Positions 1 to 9,067 of a DNA stretch of 64,000 bases are shown piece by piece (the stretch's first letter is position 1; each line of letters begins with the position of its first letter). A model generated the notes under the pieces. It was not told the DNA's origin. It was given only the letters and a program-made list of their open reading frames with translations, and did no database searches. The stretch spans positions 349,624 through 413,623 of the forward strand of contig JADJYG010000003.1 in NCBI GenBank assembly GCA_016719895.1. Direction: 5' to 3'. The DNA is from Saprospirales bacterium (GTDB lineage Bacteria > Bacteroidota > Bacteroidia > Chitinophagales > Saprospiraceae). The position numbers and the translations under genes were made by a program.

Positions 1-8
1 GCCCGCCC

Positions 9-791
9 ATGCCACTCGACCTGCCTGCCGCCCTCGAACCGTTTCGCGACCAACTGCTGGCTACCAGCCAACAGTATGTCCGGGTCATCGCCGGCCCGGC
101 CCGGCCCACCACCCCCTGGGAAAGCAAAGTGGGCGGAATGCCTTACCTGCCTCCTGGCGCCCTTTTTCCGGTGGCCCCTGACGGCCGGCCGCTGTTTTTC
201 CTGGCTCAACTCAATTTCGCCGATATGCCACCGCTCCAGCCCTTTCCGGAGCGCGGTATCCTGCAATTTTATATCCATGACGACGACCTGTACGGCATGG
301 ATTTTGACGATGGCGAAAACGCCGATACCTTCCGGGTGCTTTTCTTCCCGGAGCCCCTGACTGCGGCAGCGGCGTTGCAAACCGATCTGCCTCAACCCCT
401 TGGCGTTGACCTGCTCCCCCACCACCCCGGAGTATCGCATCCCCTGGCGTTCGAAGCGGCCACCGAAGTGGCGCCGGCCACGGACTACCGGTTCTGGCAG
501 ACCTTCGGCGCCGGATTTTTTCAGCAGTTCGGTGAAGCGGAATGGGACGTACAGGATGCCTACGGCCGTATGGTGCGCAGCCAGGGACATAAGGTAGGCG
601 GCTATGCGTACTTTACCCAGGACGATCCCCGGCGCCCCGAAGACCCGATGTTGCTGTTGTTCCAACTTGATTCCGATGAACAGATGGACCTGATGTGGGG
701 CGACATGGGTGTGGGACACTTTTTTGTCCGCGAAAAAGACCTGCTCGCCCGCGATTTTAGCCGGGTGCTGTACGACTGGGATTGCCTGTAG
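9..791 (+). CDS. YwqG-like DUF1963 protein
   Basis: This 260-residue soluble protein matches the YwqG/DUF1963 family: an N-terminal stretch with TPWESKVGGMPYLP (about residues 34-47), a central LFFLAQLNFADMP and RGILQFYIHDDD block, and a C-terminal segment LLFQLDSDEQMDLMWGDMGVGHFFV. These are the usual conserved positions of the family, whose biochemical role is not established. No signal peptide is visible, so it is probably cytoplasmic. The ATG lies 8 bases inside the window, so an upstream start cannot be excluded, but the length is normal for the family. The neighbour on the other side is convergent. Confidence 0.85.
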   Translation: MPLDLPAALEPFRDQLLATSQQYVRVIAGPARPTTPWESKVGGMPYLPPGALFPVAPDGRPLFFLAQLNFADMPPLQPFPERGILQFYIHDDDLYGMDFDDGENADTFRVLFFPEPLTAAAALQTDLPQPLGVDLLPHHPGVSHPLAFEAATEVAPATDYRFWQTFGAGFFQQFGEAEWDVQDAYGRMVRSQGHKVGGYAYFTQDDPRRPEDPMLLLFQLDSDEQMDLMWGDMGVGHFFVREKDLLARDFSRVLYDWDCL

Positions 792-810
792 CAGCCCTGC
801 ACCAAATTCG

Positions 811-1440
811 CTACCGCAATAAATCTTCCATCCACGCCATAATATCCAGTTCGGGAGTTTTCAAAACGCCCCGGATGCCGGTGGCCTGCGCGGCGAGTAC
901 ATTGGCCTCCAGGTCGTCGATAAACACCGATTGTTCGGGCGTCAGTTCGGCGTCGGCCAGCACATATTCGTAAATACCCCGGTCGGGTTTGCGCAGGCGG
1001 ATGAGGTGTGAATAGTACACGGCATCGAAATACCGGCTTTGAAAGTCATGGATACCGTGCTCGCGGATCATATAATCGTCAATCCAGGCGGCGTGCAGCG
1101 GGTTGATATTGCTAAGTAAAAAAACCTGGTAGCGCTGGCGCAGGCGGAGCAACACGTCAAAACGCTCGGCGGGCATGCCCGTAAAAATAGAATTCCAGGC
1201 CTCGGTCACTTGCCGCGCGCTAAGGGGCGGTTGGCCGGCCTTGCGCAGCGCATCGGTAAACTCGCCGGTGGTCATGCCGCCTGTTTCGTACAGTTGAAAA
1301 ATACCGGAATTCAAAAGACGGTCGCGCACGGAAGGGTAGCGGTCGCCCCAAAGCCGCTCCAGCGAGCGGTCGACGGCGCCCAGGTCGAGATCGAACAGGA
1401 CATTGCCAAAATCAAAAATAATGTTTTGGATGGTGGGCAT
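811..1440 (-). CDS. HAD family phosphatase, YihX-like
   Basis: A 209-residue haloacid-dehalogenase superfamily hydrolase. Motif I is FDFGNV with the nucleophile D10; the usual second Asp is replaced by Gly, as in the YihX-type sugar phosphatases (DLGNV). Motif II is LLSNIN, motif III includes the Lys of RLRKPDRGIY, and motif IV is FIDDLEANV with the paired acidic residues. It probably dephosphorylates a small cytoplasmic phosphometabolite; the substrate cannot be told from sequence. It is convergent with the YwqG-like gene, and its ATG faces the E2 gene across about 210 bases of intergenic sequence. Confidence 0.85.
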   Translation of the reverse strand: MPTIQNIIFDFGNVLFDLDLGAVDRSLERLWGDRYPSVRDRLLNSGIFQLYETGGMTTGEFTDALRKAGQPPLSARQVTEAWNSIFTGMPAERFDVLLRLRQRYQVFLLSNINPLHAAWIDDYMIREHGIHDFQSRYFDAVYYSHLIRLRKPDRGIYEYVLADAELTPEQSVFIDDLEANVLAAQATGIRGVLKTPELDIMAWMEDLLR

Positions 1441-1650
1441 GCGGGAAGGGTTGTAAGGTTTCAGGCGGGCAAAAGTGCGGATTTTCTAAAAAAATCCGCC
1501 TTAAAACTGCCGGGCCGATGCGCCTTGGTGTAGCTTCTATCGTATCTTCGCGGCGCTTTAACCAGATTATTTCAACCTTACAGCGGGGTTTGAAGCGACG
1601 CGGGCCTTGACGGCCGGTCCGGCTTCCTGCTCCTGAAACACACAATTGTT

Positions 1651-2961
1651 ATGGCGCGTGTAGAACTCGTGATGCCCAAAATGGGCGAAAGCATCATGGA
1701 GGCCACCATTTTAAAGTGGCGCAAAAAGCCCGGCGAGCGGGTAGCGCTCGATGAGCCGGTACTGGATATAGCTACCGATAAAGTGGACAGCGAAGTGCCA
1801 TCGCCCGTGGAAGGCGTCGTAGTGGAATTGTTGTTTCAGGAAAACGACGTGGTGCCGATCAATAAAACGATTGCCATCATCGAAACCGAAGCTGCCGGGG
1901 TACAACCGGCCGCTTCACCGGCGCTCAGCCAAAGCGCTTCCAACGGCAATGGCGCGCCGAAATCCCCCGAGCCGGCAGTGGCCGCCGAGGTGCCCTATAT
2001 ACCCGTGCCGGCTGCCCCTCCGTCCATTTCTGGCAACCGGTTTTATTCCCCGCTGGTACGGACCATCGCGAAAGAAGAAGGCATAAGCCAGACCGAGCTC
2101 GAAACCATTGCCGGCTCCGGTATGGAAGGCCGGGTGACGAAAAAGGACATGCTGGCCTATGTAAGCCAGCGTACCGCAGCGCCGGTCCAACCGGCTGCAA
2201 CCGCTCCCGTATCGCCCCCGGCGGCCGCGGCGCCGGCTGCATCCCTGACGGGCAATGTGGAAATCGTTGAAATGGACCGTATGCGACGGCTTATCGCCGA
2301 TCACATGGTGATGAGCAAGCATACCAGCGCGCACGTCACCTCCTTTGTAGAAGCCGACGTGACCAACCTGGTCAACTGGCGCAACCAGGTCAAAGACGCC
2401 TTCAGGAAGAAATACGGAGAGAATATTACGTTTACACCCATTTTTGTGGAAGCCGTCGCCCGCGCTATCCGCGACTTTCCGCTGATCAACATTTCGGTGG
2501 ACGGCGCCCGGATCATCGTAAAAAAAGACATCAATATCGGCATGGCTGCCGCCTTGCCCAGCGGCAATCTGATCGTTCCGGTGATCAAAAATGCCGATTA
2601 TCTCAACCTCGTCGGCCTCACCAAACAAGTGAACGACCTGGCGGCGCGGGCGCGGCAAAACCAGTTGAAGCCCGACGAGATACAGGGCGGCACTTTTACG
2701 CTCACTAACGTCGGCACCTTTGGCAACGTAATGGGCACTCCTATCATCAACCAGCCTCAGGTGGCCATCATGGCTACGGGCGCCATCCGCAAGAAGCCGG
2801 CAGTGCTCGAAACGGAATACGGCGACGTGATCGCTGTACGACAAATGATGTTCCTGTCGATGTCGTACGACCACCGGGTGGTAGACGGCATGCTGGGCGG
2901 CTCGTTTATCCGGCGTGTAGCCGATTACCTCGAGCAGTTCGACCCCAACCGTGAAATTTGA
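1651..2961 (+). CDS. Dihydrolipoamide acyltransferase (E2) of a 2-oxo acid dehydrogenase complex
   Basis: This 436-residue protein has the full E2 order: one lipoyl domain (about 1-80, lipoylated K44 in ATDKVDSE), a Pro/Ala-rich linker, an E3/E1 peripheral-subunit-binding domain (about 132-172, PLVRTIAKEEGI...GMEGRVTKKDM), a second linker and a catalytic acetyltransferase-like domain ending in SYDHRVVDG with catalytic H408 and D412. It moves the acyl group from lipoyl-lysine to CoA. Pyruvate, branched-chain and 2-oxoglutarate versions cannot be separated safely here; no E1 or E3 gene is adjacent. The last 11 bases overlap the start of the potassium-transporter gene, so the two are probably cotranscribed though functionally unrelated. 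Confidence 0.92.
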   Translation: MARVELVMPKMGESIMEATILKWRKKPGERVALDEPVLDIATDKVDSEVPSPVEGVVVELLFQENDVVPINKTIAIIETEAAGVQPAASPALSQSASNGNGAPKSPEPAVAAEVPYIPVPAAPPSISGNRFYSPLVRTIAKEEGISQTELETIAGSGMEGRVTKKDMLAYVSQRTAAPVQPAATAPVSPPAAAAPAASLTGNVEIVEMDRMRRLIADHMVMSKHTSAHVTSFVEADVTNLVNWRNQVKDAFRKKYGENITFTPIFVEAVARAIRDFPLINISVDGARIIVKKDINIGMAAALPSGNLIVPVIKNADYLNLVGLTKQVNDLAARARQNQLKPDEIQGGTFTLTNVGTFGNVMGTPIINQPQVAIMATGAIRKKPAVLETEYGDVIAVRQMMFLSMSYDHRVVDGMLGGSFIRRVADYLEQFDPNREI

Positions 2962-4678
2962 GCCAGTGCTGAACAAACTGGCCAACGGCTGGCTGTTGCA
3001 AGCCGCATTGCTGCTAGTCCTCCTGATCCGGATCGACGCCATGGCCTGGCTGCGGGAATGGGTGCTCTGGATTGGCGTATTGCTCTACGCGCCCTTGCTC
3101 ATCCGCAAGAGCATCGAGCGGGCCCGTTCGTTCCGGCCACCCACCACAAAAGTTTTTGCCCTTTTTCTGCTGCTGACCATTGCTATGCTGGCCATACACA
3201 GCGTGGGCGGTTTGCTGGGCTGGTCATTTTTGCCGACAGGGGCTTTTCATCTGTTGGCTGCTTTCACGCTGATCGTGGATATTTCGGAACATACGTTTCT
3301 GAAGTTTTATCAAAACATGCACCCGGCGCTGGCGTTCGTGATCACTTTTTTTGGCATTATCATATTCGGCTCGGCGCTGCTGATGCTGCCCGCTGCAACG
3401 GTGCGCGGCATTGCGTTTATCGATGCGTTGTTTACCGCCACTAGTGCCGTGTGCGTCACCGGCTTGGCGGTGCTGGATACCGGCAAGGATTTTACCTTTT
3501 TAGGGCAAGTCATTATTTTGTTTCTGATACAGGCCGGGGGCATAGGTATTCTGACGTTCACCAACCTGTTCGGCTTGTTGTTTAGGGGGGAAAAGTCGTT
3601 TAAAGACATTATTTTTCTCACCGATCTGATCAGCGCCGGCAACCTGCGAACCACTTTTCGCAACCTGGTGAAAATCATAGTCTTCGTTTTTGGCGTGGAA
3701 GCTGCAGGCGCCCTGATGATCTACCTGGCATCGCCTCAAACCGACCTTTTTTTCGCCATTTTCCACGCCGTTTCGGCGTTTTGCAACGCCGGTTTTTCTA
3801 CCTTGACCAACTCCCTGTACGAACCCGATTTCCGGTTTAATTATGCCTTGCAACTCATTATAGCCTGGCTGATCATTACCGGCGGGATAGGGTACAACGT
3901 TTTTTTTAATGTATTTTCCGTGTTCCGTTTTCGCCTCCGCAAATTCTTGAGTCAATATATTTCCTGGGTTGAAAAACCGAGCAGCCTGCTGGTGAAATGG
4001 GATATCAACACAACCCTGGTGTGGCGCACCACGCTGATCCTGCTGGCAGGCGGTTGGGCGCTTTTTTATGTCCTGGAGTACCACAATACCCTGGCGGAGC
4101 ACGGTACCTGGGGTAAAATCGCGGGCGCCTTTTTCGGCTCGGTAACGCCCCGGACGGCCGGGTTCAACGCCGTGGATATGACGGCTTTGCTCCACCCGAC
4201 CATCATGGTCTATTTGTTGCTGATGTGGGTCGGCGCTTCGCCGGGCTCCACCGGCGGCGGCATAAAAACTACGGTATTTGCCCTGGCCACCCTCAACCTG
4301 ATCAACCAGGTCCGCGGGCGCGACCAGCTGGTATTCAAATGGCAGACGGTGCCGGCATCCGTCATCGCGCGGGTCACCACGGTCATTAGCCTGTCGCTTA
4401 TTGCCCTTGGCCTCGGTACTACACTCATTATTTCGCTGCAACCCGAATTACCGGTATTGTCGGTAGCGTTCGAGTGTTTCTCGGCCTATGCCACCGTGGG
4501 GCTTTCGATCGGGCTGACGGCAAAGTTGTGCACCGCCAGCAAGGTAATTGTTATCATACTCATGTTTTTAGGCCGGGTTAGTTTTCTGACGTTCCTGATC
4601 GCCCTGTTGGCCACCATCAACAAACGTTCCGGCGCCGGCCGAATGATTTTCCCGGAGAACAATATTATTGTAAACTGA
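2951..4678 (+). CDS. Trk/Ktr-type potassium transporter, membrane subunit
   Basis: A 575-residue integral membrane protein of the TrkH/KtrB superfamily. After an N-terminal extension of two to three hydrophobic segments, four membrane-pore-membrane repeats are visible, with pore loops TSAVCVTGL, SAFCNAGFS, SVTPRTAGFNAVD and SAYATVGLS; each has the Gly that lines the K+ filter. It mediates K+ uptake across the inner membrane, probably Na+ or H+ coupled. The GTG start overlaps the E2 stop. The RCK regulatory subunit follows 45 bases after the stop, which is the standard pairing. The N-terminal extension makes it longer than a minimal KtrB. Confidence 0.9.
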   Translation: MKFEPVLNKLANGWLLQAALLLVLLIRIDAMAWLREWVLWIGVLLYAPLLIRKSIERARSFRPPTTKVFALFLLLTIAMLAIHSVGGLLGWSFLPTGAFHLLAAFTLIVDISEHTFLKFYQNMHPALAFVITFFGIIIFGSALLMLPAATVRGIAFIDALFTATSAVCVTGLAVLDTGKDFTFLGQVIILFLIQAGGIGILTFTNLFGLLFRGEKSFKDIIFLTDLISAGNLRTTFRNLVKIIVFVFGVEAAGALMIYLASPQTDLFFAIFHAVSAFCNAGFSTLTNSLYEPDFRFNYALQLIIAWLIITGGIGYNVFFNVFSVFRFRLRKFLSQYISWVEKPSSLLVKWDINTTLVWRTTLILLAGGWALFYVLEYHNTLAEHGTWGKIAGAFFGSVTPRTAGFNAVDMTALLHPTIMVYLLLMWVGASPGSTGGGIKTTVFALATLNLINQVRGRDQLVFKWQTVPASVIARVTTVISLSLIALGLGTTLIISLQPELPVLSVAFECFSAYATVGLSIGLTAKLCTASKVIVIILMFLGRVSFLTFLIALLATINKRSGAGRMIFPENNIIVN

Positions 4679-4723
4679 TTGCGGAGGCCTTCGGGCGACC
4701 GCTTTTTATTTGAACTTCGACCT

Positions 4724-5413
4724 ATGAAATTCGTTATTATCGGCTTGGGAAATTTTGGCGCCAGTTTAGGCAAGCGCCTCATCGAGGAAGGCCATGAAGT
4801 GATTGGCGTGGATAACAATGCCAACCACACTACGCAGTTGCAGGACAGCCTGACCTATGTGATCAGCACCGATACCACCGAGGAACAAAATATCGCGCAA
4901 TTGCCGATAGACGAAGCGGATTATGCCGTGGTGAGCATCGGCGAGGACGTGGGGGCTTCGCTGACCACCGTGGCGCTCATCAAACGCCATTACCCCAAGG
5001 TGCGGATTATAGCCCGGGGCATTTCTTATGTCCACAATGCCATTTTGGAAACGATGAACGTCCACGAAATCATCAATCCGGAAGCGTCGTATGCCGATCA
5101 GCTGGCCGAGCGTTTTTCGCTGAAAGGCAGCTTGAAGGCGATTCCGCTGGACGATAATTACGAGATTGTCGAGTTGGATACCCCGGCTGCGTTTGTGGGG
5201 AAAAAGGTGGCCGATCTGAATTTGCCGGACTTTGGCGACCTGGTCCTGGTCACTATATTACGGCGCGAGGAAAAAACCAATTTTTTGGGAAAAACCACGG
5301 TGTCCAGAAAATCGGCCGGCATTATACGCAGCGATTCGGTCATACAAAACGGCGATGTGCTGGTGTTGTTTGGCAAGGATTCCGACCTGCGGGATCTGTG
5401 CGATGGGAAATAG
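4724..5413 (+). CDS. TrkA/KtrA-type potassium transporter regulatory subunit
   Basis: A 229-residue cytoplasmic protein with an RCK_N Rossmann domain (GLGNFGASLGKRL near the N-terminus, acidic VDNN at the end of strand 2) and an RCK_C domain in the last 80 residues. Members bind NAD(H) or adenine nucleotides and gate the membrane subunit. The ATG at 4724 is chosen because it starts directly with the nucleotide-binding strand MKFVIIGLG; an in-frame TTG at the preceding stop would add 15 poorly conserved residues. It is the second gene of the K+ uptake unit. Confidence 0.9.
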   Translation: MKFVIIGLGNFGASLGKRLIEEGHEVIGVDNNANHTTQLQDSLTYVISTDTTEEQNIAQLPIDEADYAVVSIGEDVGASLTTVALIKRHYPKVRIIARGISYVHNAILETMNVHEIINPEASYADQLAERFSLKGSLKAIPLDDNYEIVELDTPAAFVGKKVADLNLPDFGDLVLVTILRREEKTNFLGKTTVSRKSAGIIRSDSVIQNGDVLVLFGKDSDLRDLCDGK

Positions 5414-5468
5414 AAGCCGGCGCGCCCAGGCCCCTTTTTCCGCCCGGCAGGTATTTTTTGAAAGGCTT

Positions 5469-5499
5469 TTTAAATGCGCCAGGTATCTTCGTACCTTTG
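5469..5499 (+). promoter_or_regulatory. Bacteroidota-type promoter
   Basis: The -7 element TACCTTTG (5492-5499) fits TAnnTTTG, with TTTA at 5469-5472 exactly 19 bases upstream in the -33 position. It would start transcription about 45 bases before the lipoprotein gene at 5549. Confidence 0.5.
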
Positions 5500-5548
5500 C
5501 CGCTCGTTTTATTCTGTTTTTTACTTGTTGTAAACGTCCATTTTGAAC

Positions 5549-6094
5549 ATGACAAATTTTAAATCGCTTCGTATAGTCCTGCTTTTCTGCGCCATTCTGC
5601 CGTTTTGTTCCTGCGGCAGCGACAGCAGCCAATCCACCACTGCTGAAACGGCCGGCGACGCTGCCGCGACGGATGCTTCAGGCGCCGGCGTCGCGCCCTT
5701 GCCCGCTGATGCGCCGGCGCTTCCAGAAGCACAGGCCGCTCCGGCGCCCGGAGCAAGCACCCCCGCTGCGGCCCCCGCCGGCGGCGTTCAACACTACACA
5801 TGCCCGAAAAACTGCAAAGGCAGCGGCGGCCCGACTGCCGGCAATTGCCCGGTCTGCGGCACGGCTTATGTGCACAATGCTGCCTTTCACGGCCAGGCTG
5901 CCCCGGCCCCTGGCACGGCTACGCCGGCCGGCGCTATACCCAATCCGGCCCAACCGACACCGTCGCCGGCTAAAAACGCCGCCGGCGTGTACCACTATAC
6001 CTGCGCCAAAGGCTGTGCCGGCGGAGCTGCAAGTGCAGGCAAATGCGCTACCTGCGGCGGCGATTTGGCGCATAATGCGGCGTATCACCAATAA
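5549..6094 (+). CDS. Lipoprotein with two Cys/His metal-ribbon repeats
   Basis: A 181-residue predicted lipoprotein: hydrophobic leader then a lipobox ending at the Cys of PFCSC, and a long Ala/Pro-rich linker. Two homologous modules follow, HYTCPKNCKG...GNCPVCGTAYVHNAAFH and YHYTCAKGCAG...GKCATCGGDLAHNAAYH, separated by another Ala/Pro linker. Each has two Cys pairs and a terminal His, like the heavy-metal-binding domain found at the ends of metal efflux proteins and in small Bacteroidota lipoproteins. It probably sits on the periplasmic or outer face and binds a metal. The ATG at 5549 is preferred over a TTG two codons upstream. No metal operon is adjacent. Confidence 0.7.
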   Translation: MTNFKSLRIVLLFCAILPFCSCGSDSSQSTTAETAGDAAATDASGAGVAPLPADAPALPEAQAAPAPGASTPAAAPAGGVQHYTCPKNCKGSGGPTAGNCPVCGTAYVHNAAFHGQAAPAPGTATPAGAIPNPAQPTPSPAKNAAGVYHYTCAKGCAGGAASAGKCATCGGDLAHNAAYHQ

Positions 6095-6276
6095 GGTAGT
6101 GGAAAGGCTCGCCGCGCCGTGCAACCTGCCAGGTGGGTAACTATAAAGTGGAATTGCTTACTTTGTTGAGGGGAGAGGTTTACAATGTGCTGTGGCAAGG
6201 TCGGAACAATCCTCCCGTGCCTTTATTGAAACCAGGAATTGAGCCTTAAGTGCAAAAGAGTCAGCCGCTATTTCCC

Positions 6277-7251
6277 ATGCATACCCTCCCCACGCTCCTC
6301 TCCAAAATCGCCTCCTACGCTGCGTCAAACCCCTTCCCTGCCAGGCCCCAGGCGCTATACGAGCCGTGCGATTATATCCTCGCTCTCGGCGGTAAGCGCC
6401 TGCGCCCGGCGCTGGTGCTGATGGCGTACGAGCTTTTTGCCGAAGATGTAGAACGGGCGCTTCCCGCCGCATGGGCCGTGGAGCTGTTTCATAATTTTTC
6501 CCTGATGCACGACGACATCATGGATGCGGCCCCCCTGCGCCGCGGACAGCCCACTGTGCACACGCGCTGGAATACCACTGCAGGCATCCTCAGCGGCGAT
6601 GCCATGCTCATTTACGCCTACCGGCACCTGGCCGCTGCCGGAGACCCCGGTGTGGTAGCTTCCTTGTTGCAAACCTTCAACCGGGTAGCCACCGAAGTGT
6701 GCGAAGGCCAGCAATACGATATGGATTTTGAAACCCGGGATGCCGTGTCCCTGGAGGAATACCTGCACATGATCGAACTAAAAACGGCTGTGCTGCTGGG
6801 CGGCGCGCTCGAAATGGGCGCGCTTTGCGCCTGCGCGCCCCGCCCCGATGCAGACCATCTGTACCACTTCGGCCGCATGGCGGGCATTGCGTTTCAGATT
6901 CAAGACGACCTGCTCGATACCTACGGCAACCCCGCTAAATTCGGTAAACAGGTGGGTGGCGATATTATGCAAAATAAAAAAACGTACCTGGTACTGAAAA
7001 CACTCGAAACAGCCCCGCCCCCCGACCGCCAGGCACTCGCACAGTGGCTGCAAACCGGCGCAGATGCCCCGGGCAAGGTGGACGCCGTGCGCGCCCTGTT
7101 CGACCGCAACCGCATTCCAGCACTGGCCGCCGCCGAAAAACAGCGTTTTCAGAAAGAAGCGTTCGGGCATTTGGCGGCAGTACAGGCGCCGGAAGCACGC
7201 AAAGCGGTTCTGCAGCAAACGGTAGCCGACTTGCTGGAACGGGAGTTTTAG
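6277..7251 (+). CDS. Polyprenyl diphosphate synthase
   Basis: A 324-residue all-trans prenyltransferase. The first aspartate-rich motif is HDDIMDAAPLRRGQPTVH and the second is FQIQDDLLDTYG, with the typical GGKRLRPALVL upstream and the Lys of the FGKQVGGDIMQNKKTYL block downstream. It condenses isopentenyl diphosphate with an allylic diphosphate; chain length (geranylgeranyl up to octaprenyl) cannot be read with confidence. The ATG at 6277 is chosen; a GTG nine codons upstream (6250) is possible. The 180 bases between it and the lipoprotein gene show no gene. Confidence 0.9.
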   Translation: MHTLPTLLSKIASYAASNPFPARPQALYEPCDYILALGGKRLRPALVLMAYELFAEDVERALPAAWAVELFHNFSLMHDDIMDAAPLRRGQPTVHTRWNTTAGILSGDAMLIYAYRHLAAAGDPGVVASLLQTFNRVATEVCEGQQYDMDFETRDAVSLEEYLHMIELKTAVLLGGALEMGALCACAPRPDADHLYHFGRMAGIAFQIQDDLLDTYGNPAKFGKQVGGDIMQNKKTYLVLKTLETAPPPDRQALAQWLQTGADAPGKVDAVRALFDRNRIPALAAAEKQRFQKEAFGHLAAVQAPEARKAVLQQTVADLLEREF

Positions 7252-7350
7252 AAACCGGCTTCGCTTAACGCGTCAGCACAACACCGTGCCCATCCTGTCC
7301 CATCGCTCTACGGAAAAAAAATCCTGCCCCATCCTGCGGCAGTGGCCCGA

Positions 7351-8925
7351 TCACCTCAACTGAAGCGGTACTGCCGTTGTCCCGGCCTCCGTTTCGATCC
7401 GAAGGACCACTTGCCCGCTGGGCATACCTTCCGGAATTTTCAATTCCACCAATTGATTTCCGCCGTGCAGTAGTTGGGCCGGATACTGCAGCAGCAGGCG
7501 GCCGTCGAGGCTTATAAGCGCGCACCGGCAGTTGCCGGGCTGGGCGAGCCCAAATTCGAGCGCGATGGTTTCGCCGGGCCGGGCCGGATTGGGATATACC
7601 CGCAGGCCTTTCAGACCCGCATTTTTTTCAGATGTGCCGAGCACGGCGCCGACATGGTAGCGCGCAGCGGCAAACTGGTTTTGGCTGCTCACAGTGGCTG
7701 TTCCGGCCAAAACAATTTTTCCGTCCGGTTGAAGTACCATCGCATCACCGAATACCTTGGTACCGATGGCGGTGGTGGTTTTGCCTCCGGTGCCGAAACC
7801 GGCGTCGAGGGCGCCGGTTTTCGTGAGGCGGGCAAGGGCCATTTCGCGGGTGCTGCCGTTGAGTGCCGTACCGCCGACAATGATTTTACCGTCGCTTTGT
7901 ATTGCCACAGCCTTGGCCTCGTCAAGGGCGCTGGCGCCGGCATAAAAGTCTATTTTCGCCGCGCCATTGGTTCCGAAGGTATTGTCGAGAACGCCGTTGG
8001 CGTTGTAGCGCGCCACCACAAATTCAGCTGGCGTCGTATTGGCAATACGGCCGGCGGCGACGATTTTTCCATCCTGTTGGAGTGCAATGGCATTGCCCAG
8101 TTCGTATGCACTGTTGGTAGACAGTACCGACACAACCTTGCCGTTGGCGCCAAACGTATTATCGGGCGTTCCGTTCGCATTAAACCGGAAAAGTACCAGG
8201 TCGTAAAACGTGGTCATGTTGGAATACACGGTGCCGGTGAGCAATACTTTGCCGTCGGGTTGCACGGCCAGGCGCGTCACGGTGGGCTGCGAACCGACAT
8301 TGGCGTAGGCAAAACCATTGACGCCGAAGGTATTGTCGGCGCTGCCGTCGGCATTGCGGCGGAAAGCGCAAAAGAGTTTTCCGCTGCCCTGGTCGGCAGT
8401 GCCGCAGCCTACCATTTTACCGTCGGGCAAGACGACCAGGTCGGTCAGCGCCGTAACGTCGCCGTCGAAGCTCACCATGCCGCTGGTACCGAAGGTGTTG
8501 TCGGCGGCGCCGTTGCTGGTCAGCCGCACGATAGTGGACAGGTTGTTGGAGTTGCCGCCGACGACAATTTTTCCGCCGGCAGCCATGCACACGGCCGATA
8601 CCGTCACGTTGGCGTTATTAAACGCAATGATGGCCTGGCCGGCGCTGCCGAAACTGTTGTCGGGGCTTCCGTTGGTATGGAGCCGTACGAAAGCCATATT
8701 GCCCAGCCCACCGGCGAGGTATTGGCCGGCGAGAATAATCTTGCCATCGGTTTGCAGCGTCGCCGCTTTGCAATCGGACTGGTAGGTGAGAAACGTAATG
8801 CGCGCGATGCCGGCGGTCCCGAACGCGGCGTCCAGCGTCCCGGGCGCCTGGGCCAGGGCGCGGTTGGCAGCCAGTAGTAAAAGCAGTGTAAAGCAGGGTA
8901 TCCTGCCAGGAAAGGACATGTTCAT
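7351..8925 (-). CDS. Secreted delta-60 repeat protein with T9SS type A sorting domain
   Basis: A 524-residue exported protein with a signal peptide ending near ANRALAQA, then about seven delta-60 beta-propeller-like repeats, each of the form PDGKI..AG....FA..R...NG..D.TFG..G. The C-terminal 80 residues, starting at LRVYPNPARPGETIALEF, form a type A sorting domain for the type IX secretion system, so the protein should be released or anchored on the cell surface. ATG at 8925 (or 8919) is chosen over a far upstream start because it puts the signal peptide at the N-terminus. Function beyond a surface repeat protein is unknown. Confidence 0.85.
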   Translation of the reverse strand: MNMSFPGRIPCFTLLLLLAANRALAQAPGTLDAAFGTAGIARITFLTYQSDCKAATLQTDGKIILAGQYLAGGLGNMAFVRLHTNGSPDNSFGSAGQAIIAFNNANVTVSAVCMAAGGKIVVGGNSNNLSTIVRLTSNGAADNTFGTSGMVSFDGDVTALTDLVVLPDGKMVGCGTADQGSGKLFCAFRRNADGSADNTFGVNGFAYANVGSQPTVTRLAVQPDGKVLLTGTVYSNMTTFYDLVLFRFNANGTPDNTFGANGKVVSVLSTNSAYELGNAIALQQDGKIVAAGRIANTTPAEFVVARYNANGVLDNTFGTNGAAKIDFYAGASALDEAKAVAIQSDGKIIVGGTALNGSTREMALARLTKTGALDAGFGTGGKTTTAIGTKVFGDAMVLQPDGKIVLAGTATVSSQNQFAAARYHVGAVLGTSEKNAGLKGLRVYPNPARPGETIALEFGLAQPGNCRCALISLDGRLLLQYPAQLLHGGNQLVELKIPEGMPSGQVVLRIETEAGTTAVPLQLR

Positions 8926-9067
8926 AGTGGGTGTAATCAGTTTGTGGAAACGAGGCTGGGTGTTGGGCAAATGTTTAATGTTGGCAAAGATTCGCACTTT
9001 GCCGGGAAAAAACACCCGCTTGCCCTGGCAATAAATGTCGCAAATTGGCCGGTTGCGGCGCCGCGGT

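Noticed and set aside
1915..3042. 375-residue minus-strand frame opposite the E2 gene
   Set aside because: Shadow; His/Arg-rich composition typical of antisense of GC-rich genes.
7474..8877. 467-residue plus-strand frame opposite the delta-60 protein
   Set aside because: Sense strand carries a signal peptide, delta-60 repeats and a sorting domain; the antisense frame matches no family.
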